From positions 682,001 through 746,000 of the forward strand of contig NZ_JACHBZ010000002.1 of assembly GCF_014200575.1 (NCBI RefSeq): DNA of 64,000 bases, given 5' to 3'. Numbering within the stretch: the stretch's first letter is position 1; each line of letters opens with the position of its first letter. The translations under genes were made by a program, and so were the position numbers. The notes under the pieces were generated by a model. That model made no database searches. It saw only the letters and a list, made by a program, of their open reading frames with translations, and was not told where the DNA came from. This DNA is from Mucilaginibacter saanensis. GTDB lineage: Bacteria > Bacteroidota > Bacteroidia > Sphingobacteriales > Sphingobacteriaceae. Shown here in pieces: positions 46,301 to 55,100 of this stretch.

Positions 46301-47313
46301 CGCAATTGGATCAGAAATTAGTTCCTGATAACCTGATTACCGCATTCCTTACAAACAGAGCAACTGATCTTTTCTACATAAACCCTGCATTAAGCAGTGT
46401 GCTTGATGCAGGCGTAATGACTATGGATGTCATCAATGCGTTTGCTGATAATATGATTTACCTGGCTTACCAAACAGATAATGGAAAAATCATACCCGAC
46501 CCAACGCAAACCTCCTACATTACAGTAGCTAAAGCAGGCAGCAACTGGACTATAACCGATCCAAGCCGTAAATATGTATATGCGCTTAGCCTTACTCCAG
46601 GCGGCATACTGGTTCAGGATCAGTTTACCTTTACCGAGATCATCATTTTGCAAAAAGGTGCATCATGGCAGTTAAAGGATCTGGCAGGTGGCAAATCCTA
46701 TTTATTAACCTTAAATGGTAATAATATTGATGTTGCCCAGTACCTCTCATACTTCTCTGTAAATCCGCAGGATGAGGAACTAAATTACTGCGATATTGCC
46801 ATCGAAAGCAAGGGGTATGTATATGTGCTTGCTTATTCCGGCGATCCAAAATCAGGCAGTATCCCCAACACGGCTTATGTTATGGATGTATATACCCCGC
46901 AGGGCGAGCATCTGTTCAGAACTCCGGATTCAAAATTAACGCCTGCCGCCGAGATGGAATACATTGCTGCCGGTAAAATAACGGTAGATCTGTGGCGCAA
47001 TCTTTTTGCACTCAACTATGAGAAAATCTCAGGCCCATCAGCCCGTACAGAACCATCTGTGAGCCAATGGATACCAAGCCCTCCATTGTTTGATATTGAT
47101 TTAACGGCAGCCAATATAGCTATGTTTAATAACGCCAACATGCCGCAGATTACAGCAGCTTTTGCAGCTTCCGGTAATACTTTATCATCAACTGCTACCT
47201 GCACGGTAATACAGACAGGTCAGCATTGGAAGGTGAATGACCCTGGAAATTCAAAGAACTACGATGTGATCACTACTATAGGGAAGATCTATGTATACAG
47301 CGCACTGGTTTAA
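43339..47313 (+). CDS. Large mosaic protein of unknown function (1324 aa) with NHL-like and Trp-module repeats
   Basis: I do not recognise the whole protein. There is no signal peptide. Residues 1-440 look globular, with His-rich patches (HYPP-like, FDFNHFGNSANNALFLKVRG). Three hydrophobic or Gly-rich segments follow: about 444-470 (ETGIFCFGVPLFMMALSTAV), 485-508 (VGVGSGVGGGALAVD) and 548-580. About 590-692 resembles an Ig/Fn3-type beta-sandwich. About 874-972 has NHL-like propeller repeats (AISPDGKIYVLESLNNRVQA). A ~35-residue Trp module occurs three times (about 1059-1093, 1098-1133, 1287-1324) with pattern [VI]x[QK]xGxxWx[VIL]xD...Yx[VL]. The same module occurs twice in the pentapeptide protein at 49844, linking the two. 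It is the first gene of the PKS locus. Confidence 0.72.
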   Translation: MYQQLHFDFNHFGNSANNALFLKVRGEKFPLRAHTQETLQASGRVNKAVSVLLSHNPNALTHFVDVPQAHILKNCLTRIQVVGHADESDPNNYLPPLYHVSYMTHIDDYKSYFVKLKKKIGKVQPRLYHAYGLDAVATDDPWEILVHEYGLNGPVQIAKYLAGQHPMTMSNKPQTHLAMENEHIYPVNGSGPDSITQCNNIVFLAQQIKIQGEPGVNSGFARIKQAVDGNKQPMIYEFNVGPRSTGDAVLIYDLTDITNNAMAPATALPVQTSRNDSQFQNQTWSVNQGEASKDVANQNVSQQFSKFSLSTKLGAAASPWAVSPNTSTHGITVDQGSINFDPTSNTFSVDAYNNFLRIVGAYVQFFADTDMKTPIDNPMNPKMLEKFQTSDKTYISMITSVNTIMGIPMPTDPVNLKVQWPDKAQAAKLMFGGAGTWNYDAHTVWPGFIETGIFCFGVPLFMMALSTAVTDTQWYKDFVDDTDNIMAAVGVGSGVGGGALAVDIAEVQGLKGSLFTFGDIIAGILVKKGMEALTTKIMAKVAASQIAEAAPFVGWVLRALSIALDVAEMAVSLGEVLSSPAVIEVDIKRQMPLTFTLHPDPAHGEAGKPATAIWPAVADHYRIMVNYKNGTGFEAKGNVPLTQSGGSSNTPVSVDFTVPWGGQMQIIAAVYSKNGWLCGKYQSDWLDAIPDTSQPGKTVNGNITELLVPLTVDTQYNFMQKIAYNAQQQHYWWGKSKGATAPADTVSSLNPGNVGHNLAQLSGITINETAYVIGYTWQASGENIPLEEGGTPDSGQMFVFQNQSVLSDPQSRNKFPDYGFKTKPGLAYDIYGGSPKEVGPLNFVIDTRNASTGYLRLVDLMNGSSKFNLDSGLSYGTFTLGDIDAVAVHPNGYIVATNWASHRMQILRLPEQAVPDASAPAAALVAGKGVEQGLLLGPIALAISPDGKIYVLESLNNRVQAFDIVGNPAPSFKGEALFTVANGTTLAAQLDQKLVPDNLITAFLTNRATDLFYINPALSSVLDAGVMTMDVINAFADNMIYLAYQTDNGKIIPDPTQTSYITVAKAGSNWTITDPSRKYVYALSLTPGGILVQDQFTFTEIIILQKGASWQLKDLAGGKSYLLTLNGNNIDVAQYLSYFSVNPQDEELNYCDIAIESKGYVYVLAYSGDPKSGSIPNTAYVMDVYTPQGEHLFRTPDSKLTPAAEMEYIAAGKITVDLWRNLFALNYEKISGPSARTEPSVSQWIPSPPLFDIDLTAANIAMFNNANMPQITAAFAASGNTLSSTATCTVIQTGQHWKVNDPGNSKNYDVITTIGKIYVYSALV

Positions 47314-47367
47314 ATACAGGTAAACGCTCTCAACCATTTATTTCATTTTTTAAAACTTAACCACATC

Positions 47368-47790
47368 ATGGAAAAAAATAAGAGTGGAGGTAATCCGGCA
47401 AATGGCAGCTTTCAAAAAGCCGTTGCTTTGCTGGGCATATCTCCCGATAAAATTAGTAAGGAACAGCTGCACACGTCCGCTGCAGCAAAAGCTCTTTCAG
47501 ATGACGCGGGTAAATCGCTTATTAAACCGGTTAAAATAGTCTTTGAATCGTCAAAACACGGGGATGAATTTTGGGCCTTTGCCAACTCCGATAACACGGA
47601 TAAGCCTGCGGAAATAACAACGTTTACCGCAGATAACGTAGTGGTAACACCGAATGCGCCTTTAATAATAAAGCCATCAGGTAAGGAACCCGTGGTCGTA
47701 AATATTGATACACTGACCATGGAGCCGGGCGGACAAATACAATGCCTCACGAGTGTAATTCTGAACGTAACAACTTTTATCAAACAATAA
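47368..47790 (+). CDS. Unknown 140-aa protein, paralogous to the non-repeat domain of the 414-aa protein
   Basis: The N-terminus [13 protein letters not shown] matches [13 protein letters not shown] of the next gene. The C-terminal half [19 protein letters not shown]...[11 protein letters not shown] aligns with [19 protein letters not shown]...[11 protein letters not shown] there. It ends [12 protein letters not shown], and ILNVTTF recurs in the 230-aa glycine-rich protein. It is thus the same beta-rich domain without the Gly-rich tail. No signal peptide. It lies 54 bp after the 1324-aa gene. The function is unknown; it might cap or seed an assembly made by the longer paralogues. Confidence 0.7.
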   Translation: MEKNKSGGNPANGSFQKAVALLGISPDKISKEQLHTSAAAKALSDDAGKSLIKPVKIVFESSKHGDEFWAFANSDNTDKPAEITTFTADNVVVTPNAPLIIKPSGKEPVVVNIDTLTMEPGGQIQCLTSVILNVTTFIKQ

Positions 47791-47827
47791 TCACTTTTTC
47801 AATTCAAAACCTTTAAACAAAAATTTT

Positions 47828-49072
47828 ATGGCAAGCTCAGTTAATTTTCAAAAAGATGTGGAAACACTGTTAAAGATGGGGGTAAAAGGCGTCGATAAGC
47901 GCACCAGTTCATACAATACCAGCGATTTTCCGGGTGGCTTGATACTTTCTGCCGATGCGCAGAAGTCACATATTGCCCCAAGTTTTATTACGGTAAGCGA
48001 TGTTGATTCACTTAAAGACATCTGCGGCATACACAACAGTTTATTTACAGCAGGAAAGCTTGAAGACACACACCGTATTCCGCCGGTACGCCACGCGGCA
48101 AGCCAGGTAATAACCAATCCACAGGACCCGCATGTATGTGATGCACTTTTTGCTTATGTTTTTGGAAATAGCAGCACAGTGGAGTCATGGAAGGATACCA
48201 TAAACACCCTGCGTTTCCCAATGAAAGTAACGGTATTTGCGGCCAGCTCTATCGTTGTGCAGCCCCCAATACCATTATTCCTTCTCGGAACTGACGCTAA
48301 TCCAATTTCCCTGGTTTGTGATTCACTTACTATTGAAGCCGGGGGACAAGTAATTACAGAGGGCCCCGGAAAAGTGAGTGCCGATGTTATGCGGGGAAGC
48401 GACGTTTCGGCTTTACTTACCGATAACCCTGCACCTAACTTATTATCTGTAGGCGGTAATGGCGGCAGCGGTGGTAATGGTGGTGCTGGTAGCACCGGAG
48501 GTGCCGGATCAGCCGGGGCAAATGCAAGCGAAAGCGGAAAAAGCGGCTGTAATGAAGCCGGAACCGGTGGTGTAGGCAGTATAGGCGGCAATGGCACTGC
48601 GGGTGGTACCGGCGGACTTGGCGGTAACGCTAACGATATCAACTACTCTGTAACTACCTTGAACGGATCGTATGTGGTTGGTAGTATCGGCGGCAGCGGT
48701 GGCAATGGCGGTCCGGGCGGCAATGGCGGCAGCGGTGGTGCAGGCGGCCCTGGTGGTACCGGTTGCAGAAGTTGTGGTACTGGTTCAACCGGCGACGGTG
48801 GAAAAGGCGGCAATGGCGGCAACGGTGGTGCCGGCGGCAATGGTGGTAATGGATCAAAGGTATATATTAATTATACCTCGGGAAGTCCCGTTATTACCGT
48901 TTCAAACCAGCCTGCAAATGGCGGTAATGGTGGCAATGCCGGCAACGCAGGCGCAGGCGGTACAGGCGCAACCGCTGGTGGAACAGGTAATGCCGGAAGT
49001 TCTGGCAATGGCGGCAATGGTGGCCAGCCGGGACAGGTTATCGTCAATGGCGCTACATCAGTGCATAAATAA
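47828..49072 (+). CDS. Glycine-rich GGN-repeat protein with N-terminal beta domain (414 aa)
   Basis: Residues 1-200 form a non-repetitive domain related to the 140-aa protein; from about 205 to 405 the sequence is GGNGG/GGAGG/GGSGG repeats. Two strand-like spacers break the repeat: one near [20 protein letters not shown], the other [20 protein letters not shown]. Cys occurs only in SGCNEAG and CRSCG within the repeat. There is no signal peptide. Gly-rich repeats of this kind can form polyglycine-II helix bundles, as in phage S16 tail adhesin and snow-flea antifreeze protein; that is inference here. Long proline-rich frames on the other strand are artefacts of the repeat. Confidence 0.75.
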   Translation: MASSVNFQKDVETLLKMGVKGVDKRTSSYNTSDFPGGLILSADAQKSHIAPSFITVSDVDSLKDICGIHNSLFTAGKLEDTHRIPPVRHAASQVITNPQDPHVCDALFAYVFGNSSTVESWKDTINTLRFPMKVTVFAASSIVVQPPIPLFLLGTDANPISLVCDSLTIEAGGQVITEGPGKVSADVMRGSDVSALLTDNPAPNLLSVGGNGGSGGNGGAGSTGGAGSAGANASESGKSGCNEAGTGGVGSIGGNGTAGGTGGLGGNANDINYSVTTLNGSYVVGSIGGSGGNGGPGGNGGSGGAGGPGGTGCRSCGTGSTGDGGKGGNGGNGGAGGNGGNGSKVYINYTSGSPVITVSNQPANGGNGGNAGNAGAGGTGATAGGTGNAGSSGNGGNGGQPGQVIVNGATSVHK

Positions 49073-49140
49073 TATCAAACCACTTGCAGTAGGTAACCTT
49101 GCTGCAAGTGGTTCATGTTTTTACAACCAATTAAAAATTA

Positions 49141-49833
49141 ATGATCATGGCAACACAACCAGATATAGTAATTAATGGCAACCCGGGAGCTGCCGGCACT
49201 ATTGGAGTTAATGCTCCTAATGCCATACCGGCCACAGGTACAAATGGCGCCGATGGGTATAAAAAAGGCGGTAAGTACATACCTGCAACTAATGGCGCTA
49301 ACGGCGCAAATGCATCAACTAGTGGTACAAACGGTGCTAACGCAGCTATCGGCGGTAATGCTGGTAGCTTTATTTTAAATGTAACTACGTTCACCTTATC
49401 AAGCCCCCTATCAGTTCAAAGCTTTGGCGGCAATGGAGGGGCTGGTGGCAATGGCGGCAACGGTGGCAACGGTGGAACCGGCGGCAATGCAGGTCTTAAT
49501 AATGCCAGTCATCAGTCAAATCCTGCCATTGGTGGTATTGGCGGCAACGGAAGTAACGGTGGTAATGCCGGTGCAGCTGGTAATGGAGGTAATGGCGGCT
49601 CTGTTAATGTGATTTACCACACGGCTAACATCAATAATCCTGTATCACCAGCCTCAACAGGAGGTAACGGCGGTGCCACCGGTAATGGCGGTAATGGCGG
49701 CCAGGGTGGTAACGGCGGCCGCAATGAAAAAACGGGTTTTCAGCCATTTGGTAATCCGGGCAGCAACGGAAATAACGGTGCTCCGGGTACAGGCGGGCAG
49801 GGCAGTAATAACATTAGTGTTTCAAAAATTTAA
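49141..49833 (+). CDS. Glycine-rich repeat protein (230 aa)
   Basis: It opens with a collagen-like NGANGANA/TNGANG section (about residues 10-75). The strand-like spacer SFILNVTTFTLSSPLSVQSF shares ILNVTTF with the 140-aa protein. GGNGG blocks follow, broken by SVNVIYHTANINNPVSPAST, a spacer placed like the one in the 414-aa protein. The start may be 49141 or the in-frame ATG at 49147 (MATQPDIV); neither has a clear ribosome site. It lacks the N-terminal domain of the 414-aa protein and a signal peptide. It ends 10 bp before the pentapeptide gene, so the two are probably coupled. Confidence 0.72.
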   Translation: MIMATQPDIVINGNPGAAGTIGVNAPNAIPATGTNGADGYKKGGKYIPATNGANGANASTSGTNGANAAIGGNAGSFILNVTTFTLSSPLSVQSFGGNGGAGGNGGNGGNGGTGGNAGLNNASHQSNPAIGGIGGNGSNGGNAGAAGNGGNGGSVNVIYHTANINNPVSPASTGGNGGATGNGGNGGQGGNGGRNEKTGFQPFGNPGSNGNNGAPGTGGQGSNNISVSKI

Positions 49834-49843
49834 ACAAGCAGCT

Positions 49844-52135
49844 ATGTCAACCTTCAACTCCAATACAGCCGACTTTGCGGGCAAATGGTCGTTTTCCACA
49901 CCTGATAACAGCCTGCTTATATCACTTTCAAGCGTTAGCCCCGGTACAGCGCTGGTAGCGGCAACGGGCGATCATTATAAACCGGCGGCAAATCAACAAT
50001 TTAATCTATATGGCGATGTAAAATCGGGCTTTGTACTGCAAGCGCCTAATTGGTTGTACATATATTTTAATAACGGTTACCAGGCAACAAAATCACGGGG
50101 CGATGCAGCATGCTCTGTATTCGCTGTTCAAACAGCCGGGCCGGGTACAGTTTGTATTGTTGAAACATCAGGAGGGGCCGACTATTACGTTGTGGTTGAT
50201 AGCTCAAATAATTTAAACCGGATAATTAAACAAGGTACAGCACCAGCAAATGCCCAGTTTAATCAAAACAAGGTAACCGATGGGATTGCCGATATACGCA
50301 AGCAAAAAAGCACACTCGCCAATCCGCTAACAGGGGTTTACCTGGCCGGGCAGGATTTAACCAATATCGCTTTCATGGCAACGGATGTTTCCTATGCAAA
50401 CCTTGCCCACACCCGGTTAGATAATACATCCAATTTTAATGGCGCAACTGCCAGTAGCACTATATTTGATCAGGCAAACATGCAAAACTGGGTAGCTAAT
50501 GGCCTGGTTTTTAAGAATTGCTCGTTTGTTAATGCTAATATGAGCTTTGTAAAAATGGCCTCATCAAAGCTGGTTAGCTGTACGCTAAACAAAGTGAATT
50601 TTGCAAACGCAATTCTGCAGGATGCTGACTTTACCAGTGCATCCATGGTAAACAGCAGTTTTTACAACGCCAAGGTAAACGGAGCCACGTTTAAAAGTGC
50701 CATTTTAATTAATGCTGACTTAAGCGGAGCCATAGGTGTTGAGGCCATTATAAGTATTGAAAGTGCTATTCTTATTGCAGCAGATGTAAGCGGCCACGAT
50801 CTCACTAAGGTATTGATCAATGAGGATACCAATTTTATGAATGCTACGCTTGATAACTGCAACTTTACCGGGCGCAATTTAACCAATGTTGTATTTGCCC
50901 GGGCCTCGATGCAAAAGGTTAAGCTGGACAGAGCGATATTGAACGGGGCTCAGATGGCCTTTGCCGATCTTTTTTCAGCAAGTGTAACAGGTGCAGTTTC
51001 CATGATCGGGGCCAACCTGTCAAATGCAAACCTGGCAGGTGCCCAGTTCCCGGGCGCACAACTGGGGGCAAAACAAATCCTGTTCCAGTTGCCGCTTAGT
51101 GATGGTGCCATACTTGATAAGTCACAGATCCCAGCCGATTTGAAGGTAGATCTGAAATTGTCTGACCAGGCAACCGTAAGTGTTATACAGCCGGGTTTAA
51201 TGTGGCAGGTAACGGATATTTCCAAAGTATACCAGGTAAACAACACGGGCACCAATTTACTGGTTCAGGTTGTTAGCGCTACAAGTAATGCCGCTATATT
51301 ATCAAATGCTTATATGTTTCAAACCAATTTTCAGCAGGCAAACCTTTATGCCGTCGAAATGTCAGGAGTACATTGGTATGGTAGTGGAGCCAGCGCGTTG
51401 AGTGCTGATCTGGGTATAGCAAATCTGTCAAACTCGTTTCTTGCAAACATGAATTTTGAACAATCATTAATGCAGGGAGCTTCGTTAGATTATGCTACCC
51501 TGATAGGTACTATTTTCGATGGCGCAAATTTAAATCCCACCGAAAGTATGAAGCCTACCTCATTTGCTTTTGCATCTATGCAAAGCACATCCTTTAACGG
51601 GGCATCTAACTTAAATTATGCCAATTTAACCAATGCAGCCATATCACTAAAAAACGGAGTGCCTTTATTTACCATCGCCTCCACTTTTTCCACTACGCTT
51701 AACAGTGGGATAGTATCGGCCCTTTTGCTGGCTACTTTTAATGATATGGCCTATTCGCTTATTAATACTGCCAAAATTACTGTTCTGATAAAAGGCTCAA
51801 ACTGGACTATCAGGAACATGGACGCCTTAGATGCTACACAAACCGGTTATGGAACATTTTACCTGGAGCTGATTAATCAGGAAAACGGAATGGTATTTAT
51901 ACAAGTATATGGAGCATCGCCATTGCTGATACTGAACTCTGACGGCAAAGGCGGACAAATCCAGATCCCTTTATCATTTGGCCCATCGGCAATTACACGA
52001 AAGCAAATGAATGACAGTACAACCTGCCCATCAGGTATGAAGCTGTATTACCTGTCAGATTACCTGAGCTATGAAGAACTGATGACACCCGCATTGCCAC
52101 CAAAACCACCAACCTGTTTGGATTGCTGGGGATAG
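49844..52135 (+). CDS. Pentapeptide-repeat protein with Trp modules (763 aa)
   Basis: The ATG at 49844 (MSTFNSNTADFAGKW) is chosen; a longer frame would read through the glycine-rich gene in the wrong phase. Residues 1-150 are beta-rich and resemble a trefoil-like lectin fold (uncertain). From about 150 to 430 and again about 485-630 there are A[DN]Lxx-type pentapeptides such as LSNANLAGAQFPGAQLGA, giving a right-handed quadrilateral beta-helix. Two Trp modules lie near 443-480 (VIQPGLMWQVTD) and 643-692 (VLIKGSNWTIRN), the same as in the 1324-aa protein. The end has PTCLDCW. There is no signal peptide. The PKS gene follows after 54 bp. Confidence 0.82.
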   Translation: MSTFNSNTADFAGKWSFSTPDNSLLISLSSVSPGTALVAATGDHYKPAANQQFNLYGDVKSGFVLQAPNWLYIYFNNGYQATKSRGDAACSVFAVQTAGPGTVCIVETSGGADYYVVVDSSNNLNRIIKQGTAPANAQFNQNKVTDGIADIRKQKSTLANPLTGVYLAGQDLTNIAFMATDVSYANLAHTRLDNTSNFNGATASSTIFDQANMQNWVANGLVFKNCSFVNANMSFVKMASSKLVSCTLNKVNFANAILQDADFTSASMVNSSFYNAKVNGATFKSAILINADLSGAIGVEAIISIESAILIAADVSGHDLTKVLINEDTNFMNATLDNCNFTGRNLTNVVFARASMQKVKLDRAILNGAQMAFADLFSASVTGAVSMIGANLSNANLAGAQFPGAQLGAKQILFQLPLSDGAILDKSQIPADLKVDLKLSDQATVSVIQPGLMWQVTDISKVYQVNNTGTNLLVQVVSATSNAAILSNAYMFQTNFQQANLYAVEMSGVHWYGSGASALSADLGIANLSNSFLANMNFEQSLMQGASLDYATLIGTIFDGANLNPTESMKPTSFAFASMQSTSFNGASNLNYANLTNAAISLKNGVPLFTIASTFSTTLNSGIVSALLLATFNDMAYSLINTAKITVLIKGSNWTIRNMDALDATQTGYGTFYLELINQENGMVFIQVYGASPLLILNSDGKGGQIQIPLSFGPSAITRKQMNDSTTCPSGMKLYYLSDYLSYEELMTPALPPKPPTCLDCWG

Positions 52136-52189
52136 CAAATATGCCGTGTAGGAGTTAAAATATTATCTAACCTGTAATAACCCTGTTTT

Positions 52190-55100
52190 ATGATACAAGA
52201 AAATACATATAGTCCTATAGCTATAGTTGGTATGGGCTGCCGGTTTCCGGGTGGTACAAACACGCCTGAGCAATATTGGAAATTATTAATGAGCGGTTTG
52301 GATGCCATTGAAGATATCCCTCAAGATCGCTGGAGCCAGGATTACTTTTATTCTGACGACCGCGCCCAGCCCGGTTCGCTTATATCCCAACAGGGTGGGT
52401 TTATTAAGGATGTAGCCGGTTTTGACAACAGCTTTTTTGGCTTTTCAAATCTCGAAGCAGCCAATATGGATCCGCAGCAACGGCAGTTATTACAAGTATC
52501 ATGGGAAGCCATGGAGCAGGGGCAAATTCCTTGTGATCAATGGGCCGGAAAACAGGTTGGTGTTTTTATGGGCTGCTTTAGTGTTGATTATCACCTGATG
52601 CAGTTTACCGACCCTATGGAAATGGGTGCTTTTGCCGCAACAGGGATCATGAATACCATGCTCTCCAACAGGATATCGTATGCCTTTGATTTTAAAGGCC
52701 CTTCCATGTCTATTGATACTGCCTGCTCTGCCTCGTTAACAGCGGTGCATCAGGCTTGTTGCAGTTTACAAAACGGCGAGTCTGAGATGGCCTTAGCGGG
52801 GGGCTCTATGCTGATGCTGATACCAGATTATCACATAGCCGAAACCAAAACAGGTATCTTATCAAAGGATGCGCGGTGCAAATCCTTTTCGGCAGCAGCC
52901 AACGGGTATGTACGCAGCGAAGGTATCGGTGTTGTTGTTTTAAAACGCCTGGAGGATGCATTAGCTGCCGGCGATCATATACTGGGGACAATTATAGGGA
53001 GTTCAGTTAACCAGGACGGCCGTACCAATGGCATTACATTACCCAATCCTGAATCGCAAATGGCCGTGATGCGCAATGCCTGTAAATGGGCAGGCATAAA
53101 CCCGGGCGATGTTAGCTATGTAGAAGCTCACGGGACTGGAACTTTTTCCGGTGATCCTATCGAGGCCAAAGCCATTGGCACCGTATTTTGCCTGGAGGTA
53201 GAGCGTGAAAAAACGTTATGGATTGGTTCATGCAAGAGTAATATTGGTCATACAGAGTCAGCTTCGGGGGTGGCAGGGCTTATCAAAACCGTTTTGTGTT
53301 TACAGCATAAACAAATACCGCCCAACCTGCATATCGAAAAATTAAATCCGGCTATCCCATTTGATCATTTGCGGCTTAAAATTCCGCTTGCCCCTGAAAA
53401 TTTGGAAACAGGAGATCAGCCTTTAATTGCAGGTGTAAACTCCTTTGGTTTTGGTGGTTCAAACGCACACGTACTTGTAAGGGAATACCAGATTGCAGAA
53501 ATACCAGTGGAGCAGCGCCCTGATGTATGTGATTCATTTCTGTTACCCTTATCTGCCCAGTCCGAAAAGGCCCTTAAAACCATGGCACTTGATTATGCAG
53601 AAACAGCTAAAAAACTTAATAGTTATTCCACTGCCGACTTGTGTTATAACGCAGCTAACCGGCGTTCGCAGCTCTCCAAGCGCAAGGTATTCCTGGCAAA
53701 AAACAAAGAGGGCTTAATAGATCAGCTGCTTCGGTTTGGTAACGAGCCTGTTGCGGGCTGGCCGCTGCAATCGGGTATAAAACGGATAACCTGGGTATTC
53801 CCGGGTATTGGCCGGTTATTTTATGGCATCAGCAATGGGTTAATACAAAATGAGCCTGTTTTCCGTGAAATGTATGCGCAATGTGATAGGTTGTATGCTG
53901 CGCTTTGTGGGTTTTCCCTCTTAAAGGTTTTGCAGCAGTCATCGCCTGATGATACCATCACAGATCCTGCTATATCGCAGCCCGCCCAATTTTTCCACCA
54001 GGTAAGTCTGGCTGCGCTTTGGCGCGCCCGGGGAATAAAGCCTCATACTATTGTTGGATATAGCGCCGGCGAACTTGCTGCCTTTTATGAGGCCGGTGCC
54101 TATACACTTGATGAATGCCTGGAGTTTATCTTTATGCGTATTAAACTTCTTATAAAACTACAGGGAACCGGGGCAATGCTGGCTGTAAATGCAAGCGAGG
54201 CTGTTATAACCCCTTTGCTGCAGCCTTACTCGGGCGAGGTAGTGATAGCCGCGTATAACAGTGCGGTGCATCTTACCTTATCTGGTAATAAGGCAGCCAT
54301 AACCGCCATTATGCAGGATCTGGAACAGGCAAATATTACCTGTAGTTTATTGTGGGAAGAGATAGCCTATCACCATACCAAACTATTGGATGATGCTGAT
54401 TTAAGTACGCAGCATTATGTCGCTGTTCCTCAGGTACGTAAACCGCAGATATTGTTGTATTCTACCGCAACAGCGGGGCTAATTACCCCGGAAACCTTTT
54501 TACCAGACCATTGGGTAAAAAATATAAGCGAGCCTGTTTATTTCAAACAGGTAATTGATAAAATAATGGCCGCAGGGGCATGTCATTTTATGGAATTGTC
54601 TGGTAAACCGATGCTTATCCCATATTTGTATACCATTACCGGCACTCAAAAAGCCGCTATATTAAATCCGCTGTCTGTTTTGCCGGGGATACCGGAAGAT
54701 CGGCAGATACTCGCTAAAATATTCGAAGCCGGGTATCATGTCAACTGGTCTACGGTATATCCAAAGGGTAACCGGATGGAATTGCCATTATATTCATGGC
54801 AAAATGAAAAACTATGGCAGGAGCCCGAGAAAAGTAAAAGACGCAGATTAAGACCCGCAGAACACAGTTTACTTGGTTCATTAACAGATGGCCAGGACAA
54901 CCAATGGGAAACTATTTTTTCCGTAGAAAAAATGCCCTGGCTGCTTGACCACAACATCATGGGCGATTGTCTGCTGCCAGGTGCAACCTATATTGATATG
55001 GCTTTAGCGGCACTGCATCAAAAAGCAGGTAAAGGCCGATCTTTTGTTATTGAAGACCTGCGTTTTATAAAGGCAGTCCGGATACCAAAAAAAGCGGTAT

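Noticed and set aside
48154-48840. Long proline-rich open frames on the minus strand across the glycine-rich gene
   Set aside because: They arise because GGN codon repeats read in reverse give CC-rich codons without stops; the + frame has the domain homology and the spacers.
48672-49175. Second + strand frame (Ala/Met/Val-rich) overlapping the 414-aa gene
   Set aside because: It is an out-of-frame reading of the same repeat, with low-complexity composition and no counterpart to the paralogous head domain.
49673-49843. Upstream extension of the pentapeptide protein
   Set aside because: It reads the glycine-rich gene in a wrong frame; the ATG at 49844 begins the recognisable protein 10 bp after the previous stop.
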